From positions 34,743,260 through 34,807,259 of the forward strand of contig NC_083576.1 of assembly GCF_027579695.1 (NCBI RefSeq): a stretch of DNA of 64,000 nt, in the 5' to 3' direction. Source of the stretch: Neoarius graeffei (lineage: Eukaryota > Chordata > Actinopteri > Siluriformes > Ariidae). The first letter of the stretch is position 1, and each line of letters opens with the position of its first letter. Positions 10,989 to 21,543 of this stretch are shown here, one piece after another. Below the pieces are notes generated by a model. It searched no databases, had not been told where the DNA came from, and worked only from the letters and a program-made list of their open reading frames with translations. A program made the translations under genes and the position numbers.

Positions 10989-11545
10989 ATGGTAAACTTT
11001 TGTGCTGTGTTAGGGTGTTCTAATGTTGCGTTCATGTGCTATGGGAATTATGGTAAATACCAAACGCCGACATGGAAAGCACACATGAACGCCCCCTCTT
11101 GTGGTATTTTCCACTGGGCAACTCGTAGAAAATTTTGATACACGAGTTGCCGAGATGAGATGAACTTTAACCTTTTCAACATGGCAGCGAGCGGTACAAG
11201 ACACTTGAATGGTAAGCATTGTACGCTACTAAAGTTTTTTTTTTTTACTAGTACTAGTGGGTAGTTTTTGGTGTCTATGCAATGTTGCATCATTAACAAG
11301 TGTAATATAATACGTTAGAAATCCGTTTCCTTTAAAAATGTGTTATGGTTTGTTTTTACCTATCCAGAGCACACGCTATTGCTAACGATAGCATCTGGTC
11401 CACCATCTTTAAAATTTGTCAGCAACAACAAAAGCATGTGAACACAACACACTGGTAAATACCACTTCCCAACTGGAAAATATCATCTTCCCATAGCACA
11501 TGAACGCAGCATATGTTCAGACCATTTTGTTACTGGTAAGTCACT
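10989..11545 (+). pseudogene. THAP-domain exon interrupted by a MITE
   Basis: An ATG at 10989 opens MVNFCAVLGCSN, the characteristic start of THAP zinc-finger DNA-binding domains (first Cys pair C-x4-C). Reading stops at a MITE (about 11022-11513). Right after it the sequence encodes CSDHFVTG before a GTAAGT donor at about 11536, matching the later C-x2-H of THAP. The middle of the domain is absent, so part was lost as well as interrupted. THAP domains occur in host proteins and at the N-terminus of P-element-type and other transposases; which one this came from cannot be said. Confidence 0.7.
11022..11513. mobile_element. MITE with GCGTTCATGTGCTATGGGAA ends
   Basis: tgcgttcatgtgctatggga near 11026 is mirrored by tcccatagcacatgaacgca near 11490-11507. 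The ~490-bp element has no transposase. The target duplication could not be resolved. It sits inside the THAP exon. Confidence 0.8.
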
Positions 11546-11705
11546 AGGCTAGAGTTTTGTAGAACATTTTTTTAAATGTTTACTGAATAAAAACATCCTT
11601 AATTTTATCACATTTGTTATGTATTTCCTTTCTTTCTTTTGTTTTAATTTTCCTCCCTCCATCCCTCTTTGGATTTTAAATATAGTTTTTCCCCATGTCC
11701 AAATA

Positions 11706-11753
<48 letters not shown>

Positions 11754-11755
11754 CA

Positions 11756-12125
11756 GCGGCATGGTGGTGTAGTGGTTAGCGCTGTCGCCTCACAGCAAGA
11801 AGGTCCTGGGTTCGAGCCCCGTGGCCGACGAGGGCCTTTCTGTGTGGAGTTTGCATGTTCTCCCCGTGTCCGCGTGGGTTTCCTCCGGGTGCTCCGGTTT
11901 CCCCCACAGTCCAAAGACATGCAGGTTAGGTTAACTGGTGACTCTACATTGACCGTAGGTGTGAATGTGAGTGTGATTGGTTGTCTGTGTCTATGTGTCA
12001 GCCCTGTGATGACCTGGCAACTTGTCCAGGGTGTACCCCGCCTTTCGCCCGTAGTCAGCTGGGATAGGCTCCAGCTTGCCTGCGACCCTGTAGAAGGATA
12101 AAGCGGCTAGAGATAATGAGATGAG
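11756..12125 (+). mobile_element. tRNA-derived SINE, full length
   Basis: tRNA-like head with A-box region (gtagtggttagc) and B box (ggttcgagccc), a long tRNA-unrelated body, and a tail ending ggctagagataatgagatga. A 12-bp target duplication, ATATAAAACACA, brackets it (11744-11755 and 12126-12137). The same family occurs at 29287-29661 and 34909-35282, with the head alone at 25893. A TA microsatellite (11714-11748) abuts it, so it landed at the edge of a simple repeat. Confidence 0.92.
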
Positions 12126-12137
12126 ATATAAAACACA

Positions 12138-13992
12138 TTATGAAATAAAAAATCCATAACAGCATAATACAGATTGCAATAGTGGTCAAGTGCTATAATT
12201 TTTTTTTAACATGATAGTGGAGAATTTCATTTAATCTGCACTGATTATTATATGAAATATAAATGAACAAATTCTGAACAGGTCTTTCATAGAATGGAAC
12301 GACTGTTAATGTAGTAAAGAAAACACTGTTAACATGTTAATAAAAGAAAATTTGCTGCTACATTTCAGGTGTAGTTTGTTTTATGTATGTACTTGCATAG
12401 ATGTGTACTTCTTCCAATATGGTGCCCTAACAAAATCTCACGGTGTGGTGACGTCACGCGAAAGCCCTCTATACAACTAGCTTCGTTCGACTTTCAGCTA
12501 TACCTAATGATTAGCTGGGGCTTAGTTCATCTCTTTGCCATTGAGATGCAATTCACACTTGTGTTATTTACAACCACAGTATATATTTGACCAATGGAAG
12601 AAAATGAAGCAGATCACAATGTTAGTTCGGTTATTTGTGGTTGGAAGCGAGTAAGTTATTGCTTCAAGGTACCTAGCATGAGTGGGGTTACCACACAGAT
12701 TCTTTGCACCTTACCCATCGTGTAGGCGCGAACGAAGCTAACCATTTAGCTCAAGGTAGCTACAACTAAATGGATTTTCACTGGCATGCCTATACAGTCC
12801 CTCGAGTTTTTTTGCAATCGCTCTCGCATAATTAGCAATAAGCCGCATATTTCCTACAATGTCGCGTAATTATCGCAAAATAACCAAATATGCAGCCCCT
12901 TCCATGCAACATGTGTTTCGAAAAGGAATGTTTGTGCGTTTTGGCATGCGAACGTAAGTTAACAATGACCTGAATTTGCACTTGCCTGCAGTATAGTGCA
13001 TGAATGCCGCTGTAATATACGTTAGATTTTCATGGGGCTGTATATACATCATATGAACTAGCTGGCTAGCGTCTTGACTTCCAGGAGTGTAGAGAGCGAC
13101 CTCTAATTCCATGCCATGACTAAAAAGTATCTGAAGTCACATCTGCGCGACCAGCCGTCAGAAAAATAAAATTTATTGGTAAGGGAACACATTAGCCCTA
13201 TACACGATAAACGTGGGCCGTCACACAACACTTAAAATGACTGCCGTTCTCTTCCTTCGTCTGCCCCCCCCCACTCAAGCTCTCACATACAGTACAGCTG
13301 ATCAATGAATGAATGAATCTGCCTGTTCTGGATTGAGAGCTATTTTTGTACTGCAGTTACCAAAGATCTGATTTGGTGTAAAATAACTGGAATGAATATC
13401 AGACAATTGAAACAGTCCTACAGTGCTAAGATGTTGCCTCACTGTATTTTCAAGTAGTTGAATGGGCCTGCATCAGTTTCTAAAAAAAATGCATCTTTAC
13501 ACTTCAGTAATAATATTCTTTGTTAGTATTCTTACAGAAAATAAAAAGGAAATGGTGTGTTTGTGTTATTAAGCTTGTTTAGACTTTTTGATGCGGTTTA
13601 AAAAGAATTCTTCGCAACAACAAAAAAGAGAATGCCGCTGCAAAATCAGTCATTTTGATCACAAAAATCACCCAAAAAAAATGAAATCATGTAGTAACTG
13701 CCTATAATGTACTTCCTTTTATTGGTCTGTTTTAGCCATCCCCTCTTTCTTTTACAATATATTTAGTCCAGTCTAGTGTTTGCCATGAAACAAATTGCAA
13801 TAGTAATCATTCAATAGTACACATTCCAAGTGGAACATACTTTTTTCAAGGTCATGGGTATCAGATTTTCCATACATTTTGTCATTGGGAGTACTAGAAG
13901 GGAATGGGTTAAAATTGATGTCAAATTGAAACTAGTTTGTGTAATTAGATGTTGGTCTTGCTCCTGTCTCAACTGTTCTTTTTATTCCTTAG
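12138..13992. other. Non-coding; probable decayed DNA-transposon sequence
   Basis: Includes a short frame at 12594 (MEENEADHNVSSV) without recognisable homology. From about 12795 to 13680 the sequence resembles a repeat family starting tacagtccctcgagtttttt, but no terminal inverted repeat pair was established. No gene is supported. Confidence 0.4.
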
Positions 13993-14029
13993 GTAATTTC
14001 TTCAATATTTCAACTGATCTAAGGTAAGC

Positions 14030-15964
14030 ATGGCTCATGAAATGCATTCTCTCAAATCCAATCTTAGACGCAAGGCAGTCAAATCAGTGTCCAGTTTGCT
14101 ACAAGGTATTGAGGAGGGTAACTTTAGAGATCTGACTGATGACCACACTGTACATGATGTAGATCATGTTGTAAACTGTGAAAGTGATGACGTTATGTAT
14201 GACTGTGACAGTGATGGAGACGACACTTTTGATCATACACCTGACCTTGGTGATAGTTTGGTGAATTGGGCTTTGGAGTTTAATGTAACCATGGTAGCAC
14301 TCACTGCCTTATTATCCATCCTACATTTTCACCACCCTAATTTGCCCAGAGATGGAAGGACTCTCCTCAAAACTGTCACCAACTACAAAATCCTACCTGT
14401 AGCAGGAGGTGCCTTCTTTTACTTTGGTGTTTTAAATGCTATAACAAGCCTTCTTGAAAATGTATGGATGAAACTCCCTAGTAAACATTGCCTGCAGTTA
14501 CAGTTGAACTTTGATGGACTCCCATTGTTTAAGAGCAATAACCAGCAACTCTGGCCCATTCTAGGCATATTGAAGGATGTAGGTAAATGTCCCTTAGTGA
14601 TAGGCATTTTTGGAGGGGATTGCAAACCCAAATCACTCACAGAGTATTTGAATGACCTGGTGAGTGAGTTGATTAGTCTTCAGTCTGGGTTTTGGTTCAA
14701 AGGAAAGATGTTTTTTCTGCGGGTCTGTTCTGTCGTGTGTGATGCTCCAGCCCGGGCGTTTGTTAAAGGTATTAAGGGTCATACAGGCTATTCTGCATGT
14801 GATAAATGTGTACAAACTGGTGTGTATATAGGCAGTCGCATGACTTATCCACAGACTGACTCCACCGCAAGAACAGATGTTGGTTTCAGGCAAATGTTGG
14901 ATGAGGAACATCATGTTGCACAGTCTCCTCTGACTAAACTTGATATTGACATGGTACTTGATTTTCCACATGACTACATGCACTTGGTTTGTCTTGGGGT
15001 GGTTCGCCGATTATTTGACCTGTGGTGCAGTGGGCCATTGCCAACTAGGCTGTCCAGTCAGATGGTTAAATTATTGTCTAGGAACCTAGTGCAGTTGAAG
15101 AATAGCATTCCATGTGAGTTCTCAAGGAAGCCAAGAGCTTTTGAGGAAAGGGGGAGGTGGAAGGCTACGGAGTTACGACAGTTCCTATTGTATACAGGCC
15201 CTGTTGTTCTCCATGATGTTCTGGCGGCTCCTGTATATCAAAACTTCATGCTGTTGTCGGTTGCTATTTTCATACTGGCCAATCCTGAGGTGGATGTAGG
15301 GATGTGTGACTGTGCGAAGAACCTCCTTGTGTCATTTGTTGAACATTTTGGCAGACTTTATGGCGAGGGCTTTCTGGTGTATAATTTGCATGGCCTAGTT
15401 CATTTAAGCGATGATGTTAAACGGCATGGATGTGTTGAGGTGATATCTGGGTTCCCTTTTGAAAATTTTCTTGGTGAGATTAAGCACATGGTGAGGGGTC
15501 CAAATTTCCCAGTTGCCCAGGTTGTCCGTCGCTTGTCTGAGCGCACCAATAACAGAGTCCATAAAGGTCATGTGAAAGCTGGAGCTGTGTTAAAGAAAGA
15601 GTATGTCGGTGGACCCGTACCACAGGGTGTTGGAGCAGGAATACAGGAGTTTAAAGAATTGCACATGGACCAGTTTTGTGTTAAAATTACAGAGGGTGAT
15701 AATTGTATTAAAATAGGCAATGACATTGGTTTGCTTCAAAATATCCTATTGCTTGAAGGTAATATGCATTTGGTGTACTATCAGTTCCATGCTGTTGAGA
15801 CATTCTACACATACCCCTTCAGTTCATCTACCCTGGGTGTGTTTCTGCTTTCACAGTTGTCCAGGACTTTGAAGTGTGTTAAAGTAAATGATGGCCTTTG
15901 TAAATATGTCCTCCTTCCCTTCAAAAACAAACATGTGGGGATGCCTTTGTTGCATTTGCAGTAG
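14030..15964 (+). CDS. EnSpm-like (CMC) transposase, intact 644-aa ORF
   Basis: A single uninterrupted frame of 644 codons. The N-terminal ~100 residues include an acidic stretch (residues ~45-75). Around residues 165-185 is NFDGLPLFKSN followed by WPILG; further on come a C-x2-C pair (SACDKC), the DFPHDYMHLVCLGVVRRL block (~300-325), and a C-terminal block with YNLHGLVHLSDDV and FPFENFLGEIKHMVRG. These match the large family of fish EnSpm/CACTA-like transposases as I recall them; the superfamily name is from recall. The catalytic acidic residues probably include the Asp of NxDGLP, but I did not verify the triad. The start is the first ATG; a short spliced exon may precede it (acceptor at 13991-13992, but a GTAAGC donor at 14024 lies just before the ATG, so the true start is uncertain). 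No frameshift or stop, unusual among the decayed transposons nearby. Confidence 0.8.
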   Translation: MAHEMHSLKSNLRRKAVKSVSSLLQGIEEGNFRDLTDDHTVHDVDHVVNCESDDVMYDCDSDGDDTFDHTPDLGDSLVNWALEFNVTMVALTALLSILHFHHPNLPRDGRTLLKTVTNYKILPVAGGAFFYFGVLNAITSLLENVWMKLPSKHCLQLQLNFDGLPLFKSNNQQLWPILGILKDVGKCPLVIGIFGGDCKPKSLTEYLNDLVSELISLQSGFWFKGKMFFLRVCSVVCDAPARAFVKGIKGHTGYSACDKCVQTGVYIGSRMTYPQTDSTARTDVGFRQMLDEEHHVAQSPLTKLDIDMVLDFPHDYMHLVCLGVVRRLFDLWCSGPLPTRLSSQMVKLLSRNLVQLKNSIPCEFSRKPRAFEERGRWKATELRQFLLYTGPVVLHDVLAAPVYQNFMLLSVAIFILANPEVDVGMCDCAKNLLVSFVEHFGRLYGEGFLVYNLHGLVHLSDDVKRHGCVEVISGFPFENFLGEIKHMVRGPNFPVAQVVRRLSERTNNRVHKGHVKAGAVLKKEYVGGPVPQGVGAGIQEFKELHMDQFCVKITEGDNCIKIGNDIGLLQNILLLEGNMHLVYYQFHAVETFYTYPFSSSTLGVFLLSQLSRTLKCVKVNDGLCKYVLLPFKNKHVGMPLLHLQ

Positions 15965-16028
15965 GCTTTAAAGGGATCCCTGGCTAGTAAGACTTGTTGG
16001 CCTAAAATTTACCTTTGGGTCATTGCAT
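15965..16028. other. Short spacer after transposase
   Basis: No feature; leads directly into the foldback at 16029. Confidence 0.4.
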
Positions 16029-16264
16029 GTGAAATCAGACACTTCGGGGCCCGACCGGCACAGATTTTAGTGAAACTTTTATGCATTTTTGTGACCAGCT
16101 AGAACCCCAGAACAGTATTTGCACAAATCGGGCACCAACATTAATATTGGTGCCAGATTTCTGCAAATACAGTTCAGGGGTTCTACCTTGTCACTAAAAA
16201 AGGCATACCAAGTTGCATTAAAATCCATGCTGGTTGGCCCCCAAAGTGTCCAATTTCACACGGA
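16029..16264. repeat. Imperfect foldback repeat
   Basis: gtgaaatcagacacttcggggccc near 16029 pairs with the segment ending tgtccaatttcacac near 16260. The arms stay complementary with mismatches to a centre at about 16145 (ccaacattaatattggt). Likely an old palindromic MITE between the transposase and the DUF4806 gene. Confidence 0.75.
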
Positions 16265-16506
16265 ATGACACCTTTGTTAGATGCGTCAATGTGATTTTAA
16301 AGGTCCAGTATGTAACTTTCTTGGTAGTCTTTCTAGAATTGAATCTGCCCATTTACTAATGCCATCTTTTTCATGAATACTTACTACCACTACCATTGGT
16401 AAGTATTCATTATGACTTGGAAATGTACACTTTACATACATGAATAGGTGGATCCTCTCTATGTAATACAGCATTTTGACACTGAATAAAAACTTGAAGG
16501 ACAATA

Positions 16507-16748
16507 CCGGCCAATTTCAACATGCAGTTGTATTGCTCGTGCTACCCCTGACTTGTCAGTAGCCGAAGATGCAACTTTTTTTTTTTTTTTTGCTCAGCCC
16601 TTAAATGTCAGCAAGCCATGCCCCGTTTGAAATCCCCAGGATCTCGGAAAGGGCTGTACAAAAAATGGTGCATCATCAGGTACTGATAAGCCAAGGGTAA
16701 CGTGCGTGAGCAATGCAACTGCATGTTGAAATTGGCTGGAACTCTCCT
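16507..16748. repeat. Imperfect foldback repeat
   Basis: ggccaatttcaacatgcagt at 16510 is mirrored by actgcatgttgaaattggc near 16719-16737, with further pairing inward. Non-coding. Confidence 0.8.
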
Positions 16749-16969
16749 TTAACAGAAATGGATTCCTTTACCATGAAAACATGAATATACACCATTCATG
16801 GAACACCATTTTAAATAAATCAGTTCTATAACATGCAACAATGATTTCATGTCTTAACACATGTCTGTCTTCTGCTTATTTCTGGTCTGTCTTCTGCTTA
16901 TTTCTGGCCTGTTTGTCTATGTCGTTGTTGAGAATCTGGGTTATTTGACTTGACTAATTTTCTTTTAGA

Positions 16970-19900
16970 ATGTATCACGTGGTGGAGTTCATGGACACTT
17001 GTGAGGTTGAGGTGGTGCCAGCCAACTGGCTCAGCGGGAACAAGTGTTTCTGGCCTCCAAGTAAATCCATAGTTGCATCTCACAAAGCTGCGAGAAATCG
17101 AGATCAACCCACTTCTCTTTGGAGCCTCTACAATATTCGTGTGCTTTATTCTCATGGTAAAGTATAGCTTTAAAGGTGGAGTAGATGTTTTTCTGGAACA
17201 TTTTATCATACGTCACACACCATATCATACGCCACACACCATAAGTCACAAGCAGTGACTGCTGGAAATCCTCTTCACCCATATTGCAACCAGTAAATTG
17301 GAAAGGTGTCTCAAAAACTAATCATATTGAGCTAGTCAGTCAAAATGCTTGGATCCTGACACGTCCATCAGACTTGTATCTTGCTTCTCCCTTCCCCTCT
17401 GCACTCCTGTAGGCTATTTTGGAGGTGTGGTCTGAAGAAAGGGCAGGGTTGTATATTTTCAAAATTTAGCTCGCTGGAACAGTTCCTCCCCCCCCTCAAA
17501 GATGTCCTACCCTACCTTAACATTGATTATTAATGTTTTCTTGCCCAAATTGCCAACCTAATCTGTCTACCTGAAACTGTATAGATCTGTATTGTCTTGT
17601 ATTTATGTTAAACAGAATCATATGAACATGCCATGACCAAGCTTCCAGATGCCACTGAAATGTCAGATCTTCAGACTGAAGAGGAGGATGCAAATATTCC
17701 AGAATATTTGAGAAGAAAAAATAGGTAATGGGTCATCCAGAAATTCAGAACCGAGTGGTTAAGAATGTCAATGGGGTCATCCCTATAGTCCCCAGGTTTT
17801 CTATGTTCTCTGGTCAATTTTGAAAATCAGGTTAGGGATCGGTTTTGGTCTAGGCATAGTTAAATATTCTCCGGCGCTCACATAGAAATTAACTCTCATG
17901 GTGTGAAACTTTCAAGCTGCGGGATTGTGAACTAAAGGCGGGCCAGGGTGACATTGGTATGATAACTTGTGTAGCATTTTGTATGTTCGTGTAAAACTGT
18001 TTGGCTCTTTATTGTGATTGGCTGATTCGGCGTTCCAAGCTGTTGTAAATCGAATACAGTGTGTGGGATGTCATAGAATTCTAAATCATTACCCATTGAA
18101 GAAGCATCTGGTGTAGCCTGGTAACCACTTCCCAGTTCTAGATAACAGTTGAACAGTTTTAGGTAAACAATGAGCCACTTGAATCTGTGTTTGAGCTGTA
18201 TTTAGAACAGCTAAGGGGAGTTTTACCAGCACTTCCTGCTGTGCTACAACCCCCTTAGCCAGTCTATATCCAGCACAAACCCACAGCCTCTCATGGCTTA
18301 TTGCTAATTGAATGTGGGTAGACTGCTATTATGCAAACACCAGATAAAACCGGTTTCTAATTCTGCATGATCTTTCACATAAGAGGCTGCAAAAGAATCG
18401 ACACTGATGAAGAAGCTCCTGCATGTAGTCCAGCAGCCCGCAAGAAGTCCTACACACAGCTTGTGAATGCTCCACAGATCACAGCCCCTGAAGGTAAAGC
18501 TTGTAACGTATAACTAAATCATTCATAATTCTTGACATGACGGCTGTGAATTTTGCACAATTAGTCAAGTATCTTTATAGATACTTGAAATGAGGAAATG
18601 CGTGCTCAGTATCCTACTTTTCTGCTGCCATGTTTTACTGTTCATTTTAGTCTCTTAGCATGACACTGTACAGCACTTTAACCAGTTTTCACTGTTTGTA
18701 AATGCACTTTGCAAGTTAAACTTAATAATGAATCTAATGCAAATGTCATAGCCATATTTGGAGAAAATTTGGCATCTTCCTCAGCAGTCACCACGCATTG
18801 GTCCCTTGAAGCTCCTACATGTTCTCCACCAGCCCGCAAGAAGCCCCGCACACAGCTTGTGAATGCTCCCCACATCAAAGCCCCTGAAGGTATGGCCTGT
18901 GACACATTACCGGTACCAAGTTATTCATAATTCTTGACATTATGGCTGTGATCAGTGCTCAGTATCCCATTTTTCTGCTGCCATGTTTTATTGCTCATTT
19001 TAGTGTCTTAGTATGACACTGTACTAGCCTGGCTAAAGCCATCCCCTTTCTGCTTCTTTCCATTCGCAGTATAGGGTCTGGATACACAGTGCTGGGAGGG
19101 GTTTGCTCATGTAGCCAGACTACCGGGCCAATAAGCGTACGGGGCAGGTTTGGGGGAGGGCGCTAATGGCGATGATGCCAAATGATGTCGGGCACATACG
19201 TCATGGGCAACTGTCAGCGATTGAGTGAGAGCAAGTCCAATCGTTTCAAGCCAGAGTGGAGTTCATTCCTCCCACCTAACAATTGCTTCAGGGCACTGTG
19301 TATCCAGACCCTATACTGCGAATGGAAAGAAGCAGAAAGGGGATGGCTTTAGCCAGGCTAACACTGTACAGCACTTTGGCTAGTTTCCACTGTTTGTGAA
19401 TGTGCTTTTTAAATTCAACTTACTAATGAATCTAATGCAAATGTCAATATAGCCCTATTACGAGAAAATTTCCCATCTTCCTCTATCACCACGCCTTGGT
19501 CCCCTGTGGTCCCCACACCACCTTGGAATCCGCCTCGGAGGCCCTCAGATTCCACTGCAGACCTTGTAAGATCTTTTCAAAGATGGTTAAAAGAAAATAT
19601 GTTGGCTTTGAATCTGTGTGGAACACTAAATACAGATTTAATGAGGGTGTATACAATTCTGATGCCCATTTTCTTTTGTTTTTCCCAAGATCCCTCCACA
19701 AGAACAGCATTTGGATCACTCCATGACACCAGAACATGGCCGGGTTTCTGTAGAGGCTGTGCCTACATGTATGTATTTTACAAAGGTGGACAGTAAACAG
19801 CAATGGACTTATATTGTGTATAAATGTGTTCTACCAACGCTTTTATTTCTGTCTTATTTTGCAGCCCTTCTGAGGGAGATTCTTATCCAGTTGACTACTA

Positions 19901-20851
19901 TCCGAGAGCAGCAAATGCTCATTTTGGTTCAACTCCAGTCACACTCCACCGGTCGTCCAGTTTCTGAAGCTCTGCCTGATGCGTCACACTGTCGACTGCC
20001 ACTTTCTTCCCAGGAAGACCTTCAGAATCTGGAGGTCCTCTTGAAGAACCCCGAAGAGAAAAGAAATTTGGTGAGCAAACGATAAAAAACAAACAAACAT
20101 GAAATGCAGTTGGCAGGAAATGTTTTGGCAGCCGTGGCCTAATTGGTTAAGGAGTTGGTCTTTGGATCAGATGGTTGCAGGTTAGGATCCCACCCTGACC
20201 AATGGAAGGTGTATACCGACACCTTCATCCATGGTTGAAGTGCCCTTGAGCAAGGCACCTAACGTTGCTTCAGGGACTGTAACCAATATCCTGTAAAAGT
20301 GTAATATGATGTAGTAATTGGTGATATGCATACACTTCTTTCAGACAGTACATCTGGGAATTGTGGGGGGATTGACTGTGAAGGAGACCGTTTGGCGCAT
20401 AATGAAGAGGACAGTAACCACATCTCTGGCGAAAGGACTGAACTGGAGTGGCGCGAATGGCAAGCCAGCATTCAAAAACTTGGCTTTGAAGCTTGTTGTT
20501 CTGGGTAAGTTTTAGCTTTGTCACTTAAACAAATTGGTTTGGATGTATGGGCTATAAAAATGTGAAGTTCTTTGCACTAAATCACTGTCACATAAGGGTG
20601 ATCTGACCAGTTTTAATATATCCTCTGCATTAAGTGATGTACAGTTGCTGACACTGGAGTGAAAGTTGCACTTCTGCATGAATGGTCATGTATTTCTGTC
20701 CCCCCCCCCAGATGCTGTCAGAAGAAATGTGTTGACAAAAGATGCTTCAGACAAACAAATTGAACAGTTGATCACCCGCTGGCTCCAGCTAGCAGCAGAC
20801 AGAGATGGAGGAAGGAGTCAAAGGGCTCAAAGGGGTCGTCAGGCTTCCTAA
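16970..20851 (+). CDS. DUF4806-type protein, nine-exon gene (copy 1)
   Basis: Exons by splice logic: 16970-17156, 17616-17724, 18384-18493, 18788-18889 (or from 18752), 19486-19565 (or from 19453), 19690-19768, 19865-20070, 20345-20504, 20712-20851. Phases agree and the frame is open to TAA at 20849 (390 aa with the shorter exons). Exon 1 encodes MYHVVEFMDTCEVEVVPANW and a CFWPP motif; exon 2 is acidic; exons 3-5 are repeats of an ARKK..TQLVNAP unit; exon 7 is a likely coiled coil (LLREILIQLTTIREQQ); exons 8-9 match the C-terminal DUF4806 domain (GGLTVKETVWRIMKR, LNWSG). The function of the domain is unknown. Exon 5 has no AG at the short acceptor; the upstream ATAG (19449-19452) works in frame, and the same ATAG exists before exon 4. 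An acceptor also precedes the ATG (16967-16968), implying an upstream non-coding exon. It lies about 1 kb behind the transposase on the same strand and may be its partner gene. Confidence 0.72.
18384..19565 (+). repeat. Tandem exon triplication inside the DUF4806 gene
   Basis: Exons 3, 4 and 5 encode related units, and introns 3-4 and 4-5 share long stretches (ctgctgccatgttttactg, atgacactgtacagcactt, taatgaatctaatgcaaatg). The unit is about 400 bp before later insertion. The repetition lengthens a basic, proline-rich linker. Confidence 0.8.
19016..19369. mobile_element. Foldback MITE with 9-bp target duplication ACACTGTAC
   Basis: The element is 19025-19360 (336 bp). TAGCCTGGCTAAAGCCATCC at the left is mirrored at the right for about 70 bp. 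ACACTGTAC flanks it at 19016-19024 and 19361-19369. The duplicated intron at about 18663-18680 carries the uninterrupted site, proving insertion and duplication length. Nine bp suggests a Mutator-type element; an 8-bp hAT reading is possible if one terminal A belongs to the element. Confidence 0.9.
20127..20330 (+). mobile_element. tRNA-derived SINE fragment in intron 7
   Basis: A tRNA-like head (ggcagccgtggcctaattgg, with a degenerate B box ggttaggatccc) is followed by the gcccttgagcaaggcacct block typical of a second fish SINE family. Truncated and diverged. Confidence 0.7.
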
Positions 20852-21133
20852 AGGCATCGTGTTTGTTACACATTTTTAGTGCGCGTGCGTGTGGTGGTTT
20901 GTGTGCGTGTGGTGGTTTGTGTGCGCGTGATTTTTAGTTTATTCACATGAATGGAAATGTTTTTTGAAGTTTCCATTTGATATCTTTTAGTTTGAAATTT
21001 TACCCTATTAACCTGTAGTATCTCCCAATGGCAAAATGCATGCGAAATCTGTTATGACCTCCCCTTTGGTTTTTCTTTTTTTTTTTTTTTAAAAACACCG
21101 AGTAACATGGTGGCAATCTGACCGCCAATCTGT

Positions 21134-21472
21134 GTGCCGGACTGGCCATCGGGAGTAGTGGGAGTTTTCCCGGTGGGCCGGTGGTTCAGTGTGGGCCAGC
21201 GGAGAAAAAAAAAAAAAACAGTTGCGCGCTGGCCTTTAATATGATAAGCAATGTTAACAGTTTCTTTAAGAAACTGTTAACATTGCTCATCATATTAAAG
21301 GCCAGCGCGCAACTGTAATAAGCAATGTTAACTTAATAAGCAATGTTAACAGTTTCTTAAAGAAACTGTTAACATTGCTTATATTAAAGGCCAGCGCGCA
21401 ACTGGTTTTTTTTTTTTCTCTCCGCCGGCCCACCGGGAAAACTCCCGCTACTCCCGATGGCCAGCCCGGCAC
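21134..21472. mobile_element. Foldback DNA element with nested palindromes
   Basis: The ends gtgccggactggccatcggg (21134) and cccgatggccagcccggcac (to 21472) are inverted over about 50 bp. Inside, two further palindromes built on gcaatgttaacagtttctt/aagaaactgttaacattgc lie between copies of aaggccagcgcgcaactg. Probably a non-autonomous hAT-like element; no clear duplication flanks it. It lies in the apparent 3' UTR of the DUF4806 gene. Confidence 0.85.
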
Positions 21473-21537
21473 TGGACACTGAAAGGGCATACATTTGAGT
21501 TTTGTATTTGGAATTGTATGTATAATTGCATTAAGGA

Positions 21538-21543
21538 AATAAA
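21538..21543 (+). terminator. Possible polyadenylation signal AATAAA
   Basis: First good AATAAA downstream of the DUF4806 stop at 20851, after the foldback element. Positional inference. Confidence 0.4.

Noticed and set aside
11756-12125. Functional tRNA gene
   Set aside because: Box A and B are part of a SINE head with long body, tail and target duplications; no intact cloverleaf.
10430-21480. Terminal inverted repeats enclosing the transposase and first DUF4806 gene
   Set aside because: I looked for CACT-type ends (e.g. cactgcagtgacgtc near 10430) but found no matching partner downstream.
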